Source of the DNA: Pseudooceanicola spongiae
GTDB taxonomy: Bacteria; Pseudomonadota; Alphaproteobacteria; Rhodobacterales; Rhodobacteraceae
Reading direction: 5' to 3'
DNA length: 64,000 bases
NCBI RefSeq assembly: GCF_014899185.1
Contig: NZ_CP045201.1
Coordinates: forward strand, 2,278,501-2,342,500
Both the position numbers and the translations under genes were made by a program. A model generated the notes under the pieces. It did no database searches. It was not told where the DNA came from and saw only the letters and a program-made list of their open reading frames with translations. Shown piece by piece: positions 25,241 through 33,801 of the stretch (positions are counted from its first letter, which is position 1; each line of letters starts with the position of its first letter).

Positions 25241-26622
25241 GCCTGCTGATCAGCAATATCCGCGACTGCCTCACCGGCACTCTGGGCGAGGACGAGCGGT
25301 TTTGCGGCGCCATCCGGGTGCGGGACGGCTTGATTGCCGAGATGGGCGATCTGGCCCCTCTGCCCGGCGAAGAGGTGCTGGATGCCGCTGGTTGCGCCGT
25401 GGTGCCCGGGCTTGTGAACACGCATCATCACCTGTTCCAGTCCGTGCTGAAGGCCGTGCCGAAAGGCATGAACCTCGCCCTGGATCCCTGGCTGATGCAT
25501 GTGCCCTACACCTGGTGGCCACTGCTCGACGAGGAGACGTTTCGTGTCTCGGCCCGGATCGGGCTGACGGAGCTGTTGATGAGCGGCGCGACCACGGTTG
25601 CGGATCATCACTATGTCTATTCGGATCGCTACGACTATAACCCCTCGGACGTGCTGTTTGAGGAGGCGGCGAAGCTCGGCATCCGTTTTGTGCTGGCGCG
25701 CGGTGGCATGACCAATGGGCGGGTGTTTGACGACCCCGCAGTGCCTGCCGCCCCTTGCGAGCCCCTCCAGCGGTTCCTGGACGAGACGCTGGCGACGGCG
25801 GCGAAATGGCACGATCCCTCCGATCTGGCGATGACCCGCGTGGCCATCGCGCCGACCACGCCGACCTTCAACGTCGCGCTCGAGGAGCTGGGCGAAATCG
25901 CCAGTTTTGCACGGCAAAACAAGCTGATGCTGCATTCTCACCTGAGCGAGAACGAGGCCTATGCCGCCTTTACCCTTGCGAGATACGGCAAGCGCCCAGT
26001 CGAATGGCTGGCCGACAAGGGATGGCTGGGCAGCGACGTTTGGTTCGCCCATCTGGTCGATCTGGCGCCCTTCGAGGTGCAGTTGCTGGCCGAAACCGGT
26101 ACCGGCATGGCGCATTGCCCGAACGCCAATGCGCGGCTCGGCTCTGGCATCGCGCCGGCGGATGCGCTGCACCGGCTGGGCGGCAAGGTGTCGATGGGGG
26201 TTGATGGCGCAGCGGCGAACGAGGCGGCGGATATGGCCGTGGTGATGCATTCCGCGTTCAGCCTGCACCGTGCCACCAAGGGCGTCGCTGCGGTGCGCGC
26301 CGAGGAAGTGATGCATTGGGCCACGGCGGGCGGTGCCAAGGTGCTGAACATGCCCAAGGTCGGCACTCTGGCGGTCGGGATGGCGGCGGATATTGCGCTG
26401 CTGGACCTCTCGGCGCCGCGCAACCTTGGTCTGCATGATCGCGCTATTGCCCCCGTGATCACCGGCGGCATTGCCGTCAGGCACAGCCTGGTCGGCGGCA
26501 AAAGGGTCGTCGCCGATGGCATCCCCCTGGGCGTAGATCTGGGCCAGCTGGCCGAGGACGCGACCCGACTAACCTCAAACCTCATCAGGCGACAGAGAGA
26601 GAGCCTTCTGGCGCCCGTCTAA
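25237..26622 (+). CDS. 8-oxoguanine deaminase-like amidohydrolase
   Basis: 461 aa of the AtzA/TrzN/guanine-deaminase amidohydrolase group. Metal ligands are in VNTHHHLFQ (about 64-72), HSHLSENEAY (substrate-site and metal histidine region), WFAHLVDL and MGVDGAAANEAADM (catalytic Asp). The pattern NTHHHLFQ followed by TTVADHHYVY is close to characterised 8-oxoguanine deaminases. Hydroxyatrazine or isoxanthopterin deaminase are alternatives in the same family. Its start overlaps the permease stop, tying the enzyme to the transporter: the imported base is probably its substrate or precursor. Confidence 0.8.
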   Translation: MSLLISNIRDCLTGTLGEDERFCGAIRVRDGLIAEMGDLAPLPGEEVLDAAGCAVVPGLVNTHHHLFQSVLKAVPKGMNLALDPWLMHVPYTWWPLLDEETFRVSARIGLTELLMSGATTVADHHYVYSDRYDYNPSDVLFEEAAKLGIRFVLARGGMTNGRVFDDPAVPAAPCEPLQRFLDETLATAAKWHDPSDLAMTRVAIAPTTPTFNVALEELGEIASFARQNKLMLHSHLSENEAYAAFTLARYGKRPVEWLADKGWLGSDVWFAHLVDLAPFEVQLLAETGTGMAHCPNANARLGSGIAPADALHRLGGKVSMGVDGAAANEAADMAVVMHSAFSLHRATKGVAAVRAEEVMHWATAGGAKVLNMPKVGTLAVGMAADIALLDLSAPRNLGLHDRAIAPVITGGIAVRHSLVGGKRVVADGIPLGVDLGQLAEDATRLTSNLIRRQRESLLAPV

Positions 26623-26699
26623 CCATACCCCCCCAGGAGTATAAGCCGGCAGCACATCCGTGCAGGTCATTGCTCCCCTTGCATCAAGGAGAAAAGACC

Positions 26700-27695
26700 A
26701 TGAATGACACGACTTACGGGTTGCAGGAGCTGAACGCCGAAAAGGCCTTTGGCGGCATGGGCGAGACGGTCGAGCGGGATATCCCGCAGATCGACATGTC
26801 CGATTACTTCAACCGCAAGGACGAGATCGGCGAGGCGCTCTGGGCGGCTGCGACCGAGATCGGGTTCTTCCAGCTCTACAATCACGGCATTCCGCAAGAG
26901 CTGGTGGACGAGGCGTTCTGGATGAGCGAGCAGTTCTTTCAGCTGCCCGAGGACAGCAAGAAACAGTTCCCGCTGAAGCCCGGATCGAACGCGGGGTGGG
27001 AGTTCATGGAGCAGGTGCGCCCCTCGACCGGGACGGCGGATCGCAAGGAAAGCTACCAGATCACCCTGCCCCGGATGACCGGCCTCTGGCCGAACGGTGT
27101 CGAGGTTCCGGCCTTCAAGGCCACCATGATGGCGTTCGAGCGGCACAACTGGTCGGTGGCCATGCGGGTGCTGAGCTGTTTCGCGGATCGTCTTGGATTC
27201 ACGACGGATTTCTTCACCGAAGGGCATGATTCGGACGCCAAGGAATACCAATCCACGCTGCGGCTGATCCACTACCTCGGCATGGAAAATGCCAAGCCGG
27301 AGGACTTCAAGTTCTGGCGCGCAGGCGCCCATACGGATTTCGATTGTCTGACGCTGCTGCACCAGAAACCCGGTCAGGGCGGGCTGCAACTGAGCCCTGG
27401 CAAGGACGCCAAGGGGCGCGCGATTGCCTGGACGGATGTGCCGCCGCTGCCCGGTGTGATCACCTGCAACATCGGCGACATGCTGATGCGCTGGTCCGAT
27501 GACAAGCTGCAATCGACGCTGCACCGTGTGCGGATGCCGCGCCCAGAAGAATACCTCGGGCCGCGCTATTCGATGGCGTATTTCGCGCAGGCCAACATGG
27601 ATACCGTGCTGCAGGGGCCTGAGGGCAAGTACGAGCCGATGACCGGGCACGACTATATCCAGATGCGTCTGGGGGCGAACTTCGCCAAGAAATAA
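26700..27695 (+). CDS. 2-oxoglutarate/Fe(II) dioxygenase, isopenicillin-N-synthase-like (first copy)
   Basis: 331 aa. An N-terminal DIOX_N segment (IGFFQLYNHGIPQELV) and a C-terminal 2OG-Fe(II) domain with the facial triad: HxD in GAHTDFDCLTLL and the distal histidine in STLHRVRMP. The 2-oxoglutarate-binding arginine with its serine is in PRYSMAYF. AAGGAG precedes the ATG. It hydroxylates or demethylates a small molecule with O2 and 2-oxoglutarate. The position after the transporter-deaminase genes suggests an N-heterocycle, as for fungal thymine-7-hydroxylase, but the actual substrate is unknown. Confidence 0.82.
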   Translation: MNDTTYGLQELNAEKAFGGMGETVERDIPQIDMSDYFNRKDEIGEALWAAATEIGFFQLYNHGIPQELVDEAFWMSEQFFQLPEDSKKQFPLKPGSNAGWEFMEQVRPSTGTADRKESYQITLPRMTGLWPNGVEVPAFKATMMAFERHNWSVAMRVLSCFADRLGFTTDFFTEGHDSDAKEYQSTLRLIHYLGMENAKPEDFKFWRAGAHTDFDCLTLLHQKPGQGGLQLSPGKDAKGRAIAWTDVPPLPGVITCNIGDMLMRWSDDKLQSTLHRVRMPRPEEYLGPRYSMAYFAQANMDTVLQGPEGKYEPMTGHDYIQMRLGANFAKK

Positions 27696-27702
27696 TCACG
27701 TC

Positions 27703-27728
27703 GGGCGGCCTTCCGGGGCCGCCCTTTT
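27703..27728 (+). terminator. Terminator-like hairpin between the two dioxygenase genes
   Basis: GGGCGGCC (27703-27710) pairs with GGCCGCCC (27717-27724) and is followed by TTTT. It sits 7 bases after the stop of the first dioxygenase gene and 22 bases before the second. It would end or attenuate the operon, making the second copy less expressed or separately controlled. Confidence 0.75.
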
Positions 27729-27749
27729 CCAGTGCAAGAGGTTGAGAAT

Positions 27750-28703
27750 ATGGCGAAATCACTGCCGATGATTGATGTGTCCGGCTTGTCCTCATCGGAT
27801 CCCTGCGACCGGGTTCTGGTGGGCGAGAAGATCCGCGCGGCCTGCCTTGCGCATGGGTTCTTTTATGTCACCGGCCATGGCATCCCCGAGGGGCTGATCG
27901 AGGCCGTGATGGGCGAGACTCGCGCCCTGTTCGACATACCCGACGCCTGCAAGGATGCGCTGGACAAGGCCAACTCTCCCTGCAACCGCGGGTATGAGCA
28001 GTTGGGCGGCCAGACCCTGCAGGAGGGGGCGCTGCCGGATCGCAAGGAGGGCTTTTATATCGGCGAGGAGCTGACCGCTGGGGACGGTCGGGTGGCGGCG
28101 GGAAAGTTCAACCATGGGGCCAATCAGTGGCCGACGGATCTGCCGGGATTCAGGCCGGTGATGATGGCCTATTACGCGGCCATGGTGACGCTGTCTGAGA
28201 CGCTGATGCGGGGCATGGCGCTGTCGCTGGATCTGAAAGAGGATTACTTTTCAGGGTTTTGCGACCAGCCGCTGGCAACGCTGCGGCTGCTGCACTATCC
28301 CCCTGCGCAGCCCGATGTGCCCGAGGAAATGGGCGCCGGGGCGCATACGGATTTCGGCGGCTTGACGATCCTGCTGCAGGACAATGTCGGCGGGCTGCAG
28401 GTCTGTGACGAGGACGGCGGCTGGATAGATGCGCCCCCGATTCCAGGGGCTTACGTGGTCAACCTCGGGGATATGATCGCGCGCTGGACCAATGATCGCT
28501 ACCGCTCGACCGTGCACCGGGTGATCAACAAATCCGGGCGGGAGCGCTATTCCGTGCCGTTCTTTTACTCGGGGTTTCCCGATCATGAGGTCGCCTGCAT
28601 TCCGACCTGCCTTTATGCGGACGAGACCCCGACCTATCCCGTGATCACGGTCGAACAGCACCTGCGCAGTATGTACGACCGCACCTACAAGGCAGCGCGG
28701 TGA
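27750..28703 (+). CDS. 2-oxoglutarate/Fe(II) dioxygenase, isopenicillin-N-synthase-like (second copy)
   Basis: 317 aa from the ATG at 27750. It shares the layout of the preceding gene but is clearly diverged: GFFYVTGHGIPEGLIEAV at the N-terminus, the HxD motif in GAHTDFGGLTILL, the distal histidine in STVHRVINK and the 2-oxoglutarate arginine in RYSVPFFYSG. It closely fits the generic IPNS-like bacterial family. Being different from its neighbour, it probably catalyses a second oxidation step rather than being a spare copy (inference). Confidence 0.83.
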   Translation: MAKSLPMIDVSGLSSSDPCDRVLVGEKIRAACLAHGFFYVTGHGIPEGLIEAVMGETRALFDIPDACKDALDKANSPCNRGYEQLGGQTLQEGALPDRKEGFYIGEELTAGDGRVAAGKFNHGANQWPTDLPGFRPVMMAYYAAMVTLSETLMRGMALSLDLKEDYFSGFCDQPLATLRLLHYPPAQPDVPEEMGAGAHTDFGGLTILLQDNVGGLQVCDEDGGWIDAPPIPGAYVVNLGDMIARWTNDRYRSTVHRVINKSGRERYSVPFFYSGFPDHEVACIPTCLYADETPTYPVITVEQHLRSMYDRTYKAAR

Positions 28704-28743
28704 GCGCGGCTGGTTAACGGCGCAAACCGGCAAATCGGGATGT

Positions 28744-28780
28744 CGGTATTGCGTCGGTATTTGAACGGTATCTGAACGGT
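28744..28780. repeat. Short tandem repeat in a convergent intergenic region
   Basis: CGGTATTTGAA (28755-28765) is followed directly by CGGTATCTGAA (28766-28776) and CGGT, and preceded by CGGTATTG at 28744-28751. This gives about 3.5 imperfect units of 11 bases. It lies between the ends of two convergent genes. It could be slippage or a protein-binding array; I see no fold that makes it a terminator. Confidence 0.6.
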
Positions 28781-28828
28781 GCGACTTTTGGCGTCGGCGT
28801 AGAGGTTAACGCGGGCGCCTGAGGGGGC

Positions 28829-30232
28829 TTATGCCCCCTGTTGTCGCGCCAGTTCGCAGATCACGTCATAGGCGACCTCGGCGTCCTCGGCCTGCATGTC
28901 GAAGGCCCCGGCCTGAAAGCGGATCACCAGCGCGCCGTCGACCCGTGTCTGGGTCAGGTAGATGCGGCCATCGGCATTGATCGCCTCGATCAGCGCCTGC
29001 GTCGTAGCGTCGTCCGCGCCGGTGGGGCGGAAGGTGAAGAGCGAGAGCATCGGCTCGGTCACGATTTCGATGCCGTCGGTGGCGCGCAGCTTTTCGCAGA
29101 GCGCAACGGACCAGCGGACGTGGTTGCGGATCATCTCGCGCAGGCCGTCCAGCCCATGGGCGCGCAGCAGGAACCAGAGCTTGAGCGCGCGGAAGCGGCG
29201 GCCAAGGGGCACCGACCATTCGGAATAGTTGATGATGCCATCGGCACCGTGGGTCTTGAGGTACTCTGGCTGGATCGCGAGGGTGCGCACGAGGTCGGAG
29301 GGCGTGCGCAGGAAATGCGCCGAACAGTCGAACTGCGCGCCGAGCCATTTGTGCGGGTTGAAGACGACGGAGTCCGCGCCCTCCACCCCGGCCCAAAGGG
29401 TGCGAAACTCGGGGCAGATCATCGCTGAGCCCGCCCATGCGGCGTCGATATGGGTGTAGAGGTCGTGCGCCTTGGCGACGCGGATCACCGCTGTCAGGTC
29501 ATCGCAGCCGCCAATGGAGGTGCCGCCGGTACAGCCTATGACGCCTGCAGGTTTCAGACCCGCTGCGATGTCGGCGCGGATCGCCGCGTCCAGCGCTGCG
29601 GCGTCCATGGAGTGGCGCGGGCCGGTGGAGGGGATCTTGACCAGGTTGTCCGCGCCGATGCCGGAGATCCAGATCGCGCGGTCTACGGAGGTGTGCACCT
29701 GATCCGAGCAGTAGATGCGCAGCTGCGGCCCGGCGCGCAGACCGGCGGTATTGCCGGTCCAGCCGAGGGCGCGTTCGCGCATCACCAGCACGGCCGCGAG
29801 GGTCGCGGAGGAAGCGCTGTCCTGAATAACGCCCTCGAACGTGTCCGGCAGACCGATGGCGTCGCGCAGCCATTCCATCATGCGGGTCTCAAGCTCGGTC
29901 GCCGCAGGGGAGGTCTGCCAGAGCATACACTGCGCGGCCATGGCCGAGACGAGGTATTCGGCGACAACCGAGACCGGGGCGGCATTGGCGGGGAAATAGG
30001 CGAAGAAACGGGGGTGCTGCCAATGGGTCATGCCGGGGGCGATGATCCCCTCGAAATCGGCAAAGATCTGCTCCATCGCCTCCGGGGTTTCCGGGGGATG
30101 GGCGGGGATGGCGCGATAGGTCTGGCCCGGCGCGAGGCGGGGGCGGACGGGGTGGTCGCGCAGGGTGGCGCGATATTCAGCGCCCCATTGGGCGGCGCGG
30201 GCGGACCATTCGGCGAAATCATCTGTGTTCAT
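28829..30232 (-). CDS. Aromatic-L-amino-acid decarboxylase (PLP, group II)
   Basis: 467 aa, typical of the DDC/TDC family. Landmarks: HPRFFAYFPANAAPVSVVAEY at about 73-93, the PLP-stacking histidine in DQVHTSVDRA (H180), cofactor aspartate in THIDAAWAG (D263) and Schiff-base lysine in NPHKWLGAQ (K295). The flexible loop keeps a tyrosine (NYSEW), where decarboxylases carry Tyr and aldehyde synthases Phe, so amine formation is expected. Likely substrates are Trp, Tyr, Phe or DOPA. It stands alone, convergent with the oxygenase gene. Confidence 0.86.
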   Translation of the reverse strand: MNTDDFAEWSARAAQWGAEYRATLRDHPVRPRLAPGQTYRAIPAHPPETPEAMEQIFADFEGIIAPGMTHWQHPRFFAYFPANAAPVSVVAEYLVSAMAAQCMLWQTSPAATELETRMMEWLRDAIGLPDTFEGVIQDSASSATLAAVLVMRERALGWTGNTAGLRAGPQLRIYCSDQVHTSVDRAIWISGIGADNLVKIPSTGPRHSMDAAALDAAIRADIAAGLKPAGVIGCTGGTSIGGCDDLTAVIRVAKAHDLYTHIDAAWAGSAMICPEFRTLWAGVEGADSVVFNPHKWLGAQFDCSAHFLRTPSDLVRTLAIQPEYLKTHGADGIINYSEWSVPLGRRFRALKLWFLLRAHGLDGLREMIRNHVRWSVALCEKLRATDGIEIVTEPMLSLFTFRPTGADDATTQALIEAINADGRIYLTQTRVDGALVIRFQAGAFDMQAEDAEVAYDVICELARQQGA

Positions 30233-30277
30233 GACAGATGTGGTAGCGCGGTTGCGGCGCTTTGGCGAGAGGGGCGT

Positions 30278-31156
30278 TCAGTCCTCCTCAACCATGTCCA
30301 CCGCCTGTTTGGTGCTGCGCCCGCCCGCGATGCGCAGCGCGCCCTTGACCGGCGAGACGTCGAAATAATCGCGCCCATAGGCGATGACAACGTGATCGCT
30401 GCCCGCGAGCATGGCGTTGGTGGGGTCGAACTCGACCCAGCCCATGTCGTTGCCGCACCAGGCGCGGACCCAGGCGTGCATCGCATCGGCGCCTTCAAGG
30501 CGCGCCTGCCCTTTCGGCGGCAGGGTGCGCAGGAAGCCCGAGACATAGCCCGCCGGAATGCCGAGGCTGCGCAGGGCGCAGATGGCGATATGGGTGAAAT
30601 CCTGACAGACGCCGCGGCGCAGGGCAAAGGCCTCGGCGATCGGGGTGTCGACCAGCGTCGCCTCGGCGTCGAAGGTCATGTCGCGGTGCAGGGCCAGGCT
30701 GATCGCCTCGGCGGTGGCAAAGGCCGTCTCGCAACTGCGGGCCTGTTCGGCGGCCCAGTCGGCGATACCGGCGTGACGCGGCACCCGGGGCGAGGCCCAG
30801 AGGAACTGATGCGGCGCATGGGGGCTGAGCGAGGCGGCGCCCGCCATCTCGGCCACGAAATCGCTGCGGCGGGGCGAGACATCGAGGCTGCGGGGTTTTT
30901 CCAGCCGCTCGACCCGGGCGCGCATCTCGAACTCGGTGGTGAGCTGACGGTCGATATAGGCGATCTCGGTGCATTCGTTGCCGAAGAAGTCGCGGCGGTT
31001 GATCACCTCGGACGGGCGGGGCTGAAAGCTGAGGCGGGACTCGTGCACGATCTGCAGACCGGGAAGGGTCAGCGGCAACAGGCGCAGCACATGACGCCCG
31101 ACATCGGCGGGGCGTTCATAGGCATAGCTGATGCGCAGGCGGATCGCGTAAATCAT
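30278..31156 (-). CDS. Transglutaminase-like protein of the ATP-grasp/alpha-E system
   Basis: 292 aa from the ATG at 31156. An N-terminal all-beta domain (bacterial transglutaminase N, residues 1-80) is followed by a transglutaminase core with catalytic Cys184 (RRGVCQDFTHIA), His227 (AMHAWVRAW) and Asp244 (VEFDPTN). It is the third gene of the run 37161 to 30278; its ATG overlaps no gene but lies 4 bases from the ATP-grasp/alpha-E gene. Proteins of this family are thought to act as peptidases or peptide-transfer enzymes on products of the neighbouring ligase. The cellular substrate is not established. Confidence 0.83.
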   Translation of the reverse strand: MIYAIRLRISYAYERPADVGRHVLRLLPLTLPGLQIVHESRLSFQPRPSEVINRRDFFGNECTEIAYIDRQLTTEFEMRARVERLEKPRSLDVSPRRSDFVAEMAGAASLSPHAPHQFLWASPRVPRHAGIADWAAEQARSCETAFATAEAISLALHRDMTFDAEATLVDTPIAEAFALRRGVCQDFTHIAICALRSLGIPAGYVSGFLRTLPPKGQARLEGADAMHAWVRAWCGNDMGWVEFDPTNAMLAGSDHVVIAYGRDYFDVSPVKGALRIAGGRSTKQAVDMVEED

Positions 31157-31160
31157 GGGC

Positions 31161-33659
31161 CTACCTGAGATAACTGTCGGCCAGCAGACCGGAGAAGCTG
31201 GCGGTGGCATCGGAGATTTCGGAGAGACGCTCGGGCGTGATTTCGGCGGCCTCGGCGATGGTCAGGGCGGTTTGCAGGCGCAGCACTTCGCGGCGCAGCG
31301 AGGTCATGGGACCGGACTGCGGGCAGAGCTTGTCGAGCCAGTCGAGGTGGCCGAGGATATCGCCGAGCTGCGAGAGCACCGAGCGCGGGTTCGCCTCGTC
31401 CAGCAGCAGCAGGTCGAGCACGGTGTCGCGGCTGATGACCGAGGGAAAGCGCAGACGGTGGATCATGATGGCATCGCCCGCCTCGATCGCGATGTCGAGC
31501 GCGCCTTCGGGGGCGTCGGGGTCGGTGAAGGTGGCCAGCATGTTGGTGGTGGCCCAGGCGCGCTCAATCGCGCGGCCCAGCGACAGGAAGCGCCAACCGG
31601 TGGCGTGGTACATGTTTTCGTGCACGAGGCCGGAAAAACCCGAAACCTTGCGCAGCAGCACGCTCATCGCGCGGGCGCAGTCATCGCCGGGTTGCAGGCG
31701 CGGGCCGATCTTGGCAGCGGTGCGTTGCAGATCGGTCAGGGCGTTCCAGCCGTCGGTCGAGAAGCGGTCGCGGATGCGCCCGGCCCCGTTGATGGCGCTG
31801 CGCAGGTCGGCCATCAGGCCCTCGGGCATGGTCTCAGCGGTGTCGACGCCCATGATCGAGAGCGCCTCGGAGAGATGTCCGGTCAGCGGCAGATCGGCGA
31901 GGCCGTTTTCCGCGAGGCGCAGGTGATAGGCGCGCAGCAGGCGGATCTTTTGCTGGGCGCGTTCGGTGTAGCGGCCCAGCCAGAACAGGTTGTCGGCGGC
32001 GCGCACCGGCAGGGCAGCGAACTGCGCCATGTTGTGGTGCGGCGTGACGGTGGCCAGCAGGGTGTCTTCGGGTGGCGTCACGGGCGCGACGACCCAGACG
32101 TCGGACACGGCCCCGCCGCGCTGCATCGAGATATCGGCAGAGGTGGCTGAGTGGCCGATGCGGGCAAAGCCGCCGGGCATGACCTGCCAGCCCTGCGCCG
32201 TGCGCCCGAGGATGACACGCAGGCTCATCGGGCGGGCCTCAAGACGGCCATCGACCAGCGCGGGCGCGGTGGAGAGCGAGACGATCTCCTGTGCGGCCAG
32301 CCGTTCGGCCATCGTGTCGATATAACCGGCGTCCAGCGGGCGGCCATCGGGGTGACGGCCCGCGATCACCACCTCGGGGCCATGATCGAACGGCAGGTTG
32401 GTCGACAGGGCGCTGTCGATGGTCATGCGCGCGGCATTGGCCTTGACGTAGGCGCGCGCCGAAGCCGCACCGCACCACCATGTCGCGATATTGGGCAGCG
32501 ACAGATCCCGGCCCAGCCATTTGCGGGCGATGCGCGGGATGAAGGCCATCAGGGCGCGGGTTTCCAGCACACCGGAGCCGGGGGCGTTGATCATCGTCAG
32601 CTGGCCCGAGCGCAGCGCGCCGAGCAGGCCGGGGGTGCCGATCTGGCTGTTCTCGCGCAGCTCCAACGGGTCGAGCCAGCCGGAATCGAGGCGCCTCCAG
32701 AGCACGGAGATCGGTTGCAGCCCGCCGACGGTATGCACCATCAGGCGGCCATCGCGCACCACGAGATCCTCGCCCTGGACCAGCAGGAAACCGAGGTAAC
32801 GGGCGATATAGGCGTGCTCGTAATAGGTATCCGTCATCGGCCCCGGCGTCAGGATGGTGACGCGGCTGTCGCCGTCTGAGCGCAGCGCCAGCAGGGCGTC
32901 GCGGAAGGCGCGGAAGAACCCCGCGAGGCGCAGCACGTTGGAGCGCGCCATGATGCCGGGAAAGCTGCGCGAGGTCGCCATGCGGGTTTCCAGCGCGAAA
33001 CCAGCCCCCGAGGGCGCCTGCGTGCGGTCATCCAGCACCCACCATTTGCCATCGGGGCCGCGCCCGATATCAAAGGCCATCATGTGCAGGAAGTGCCCCG
33101 AGCGCGGCCGGATGCCGACCAGAGGCCGCAGCCATTCGGGGTTTGCCGTCAGCAGATCCGCTGGGATCAGGCCCTGTTTCACCAGTGCGCCGGGGCCGTA
33201 GAGATCGGCCATGATGCGTTCCAGCAGGTCGGCGCGTTCGACCAGACCGGCGGCAATCTGGCTCCATTCGCCGGAGTCGATCAGCAGTGGCAGATGCGCG
33301 AGGGGCCAGTCGCGCTCTTCTTCGGAATCAGGGCCGTAGTGGCGAAAGAACACGCCCGCGTCGCGCAGGTACTGGCTGCCGCGGGCGGTGGCATGGGTCA
33401 GCTCGTCCGGGGTGAGCTGGGAGAGTTCGTTCAGAAAGGGCCGCCAGACGGGGCGGATGGTGCCACGGGCGTCCATCAGCTCGTCCGCGACACCGTCGAG
33501 GGGGCGATAGGCGGCCAGCAGCGCGGCGAGGCGCTGTTCGGGGGTGGGCTTGGGGGCGGCTGGCTTGGCGTCGGTCTTGTCTTCCGGCTTGGGCATGGCG
33601 TCAGCTTGGGCGGCGGGCGTGGTGGCGCCCGCGCCCGTTTCCGGAACGTCGGAGGTCAT
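31161..33659 (-). CDS. Circularly permuted ATP-grasp ligase fused to an alpha-E domain
   Basis: 832 aa from the ATG at 33659. After a low-complexity N-terminal tail (to about 45), residues about 60-500 form the circularly permuted type 2 ATP-grasp (DUF404/DUF407) with MMAFDIGRGPDGKWWVLDDR, ENSQIGTPGLLGALR and INAPGSGVLE. From about 520 comes the helical alpha-E domain (DUF403) starting ADNLFWLGRYTERAQQKIRL. In many bacteria these are two genes; here they are one. ATP-grasp enzymes of this kind are predicted amide-bond (peptide) ligases. The flanking transglutaminase genes are the usual partners of this poorly studied system. Confidence 0.84.
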   Translation of the reverse strand: MTSDVPETGAGATTPAAQADAMPKPEDKTDAKPAAPKPTPEQRLAALLAAYRPLDGVADELMDARGTIRPVWRPFLNELSQLTPDELTHATARGSQYLRDAGVFFRHYGPDSEEERDWPLAHLPLLIDSGEWSQIAAGLVERADLLERIMADLYGPGALVKQGLIPADLLTANPEWLRPLVGIRPRSGHFLHMMAFDIGRGPDGKWWVLDDRTQAPSGAGFALETRMATSRSFPGIMARSNVLRLAGFFRAFRDALLALRSDGDSRVTILTPGPMTDTYYEHAYIARYLGFLLVQGEDLVVRDGRLMVHTVGGLQPISVLWRRLDSGWLDPLELRENSQIGTPGLLGALRSGQLTMINAPGSGVLETRALMAFIPRIARKWLGRDLSLPNIATWWCGAASARAYVKANAARMTIDSALSTNLPFDHGPEVVIAGRHPDGRPLDAGYIDTMAERLAAQEIVSLSTAPALVDGRLEARPMSLRVILGRTAQGWQVMPGGFARIGHSATSADISMQRGGAVSDVWVVAPVTPPEDTLLATVTPHHNMAQFAALPVRAADNLFWLGRYTERAQQKIRLLRAYHLRLAENGLADLPLTGHLSEALSIMGVDTAETMPEGLMADLRSAINGAGRIRDRFSTDGWNALTDLQRTAAKIGPRLQPGDDCARAMSVLLRKVSGFSGLVHENMYHATGWRFLSLGRAIERAWATTNMLATFTDPDAPEGALDIAIEAGDAIMIHRLRFPSVISRDTVLDLLLLDEANPRSVLSQLGDILGHLDWLDKLCPQSGPMTSLRREVLRLQTALTIAEAAEITPERLSEISDATASFSGLLADSYLR

Positions 33660-33746
33660 CGCCTTGCCCCCCAGATCATCCGGACCCGCACCAGCGTGCG
33701 GGCCCTGCACGAGCAGACCATCTGCCCCCTCCCCCTTGTCAGTCCT

Positions 33747-33788
33747 GTGGCGGTGTCGCCACGTCCGGGCCCCCGAAGGGGTCCGGAC
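33747..33788 (-). promoter_or_regulatory. Paired stable hairpins within the transglutaminase/ATP-grasp operon
   Basis: On the minus strand an 11-bp stem closed by a TTCG tetraloop (plus-strand arms 33763-33773 and 33778-33788) is followed at once by a second 6-bp stem, GTGGCG/CGCCAC (33747-33762), with a 4-base loop. No T-run follows. They lie 14 bases beyond the end of the DUF2126 gene. UUCG-capped hairpins typically protect or stall transcripts, so this could set unequal amounts of the two flanking proteins. Confidence 0.65.
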
Positions 33789-33801
33789 AAATCAGACGCC
33801 C

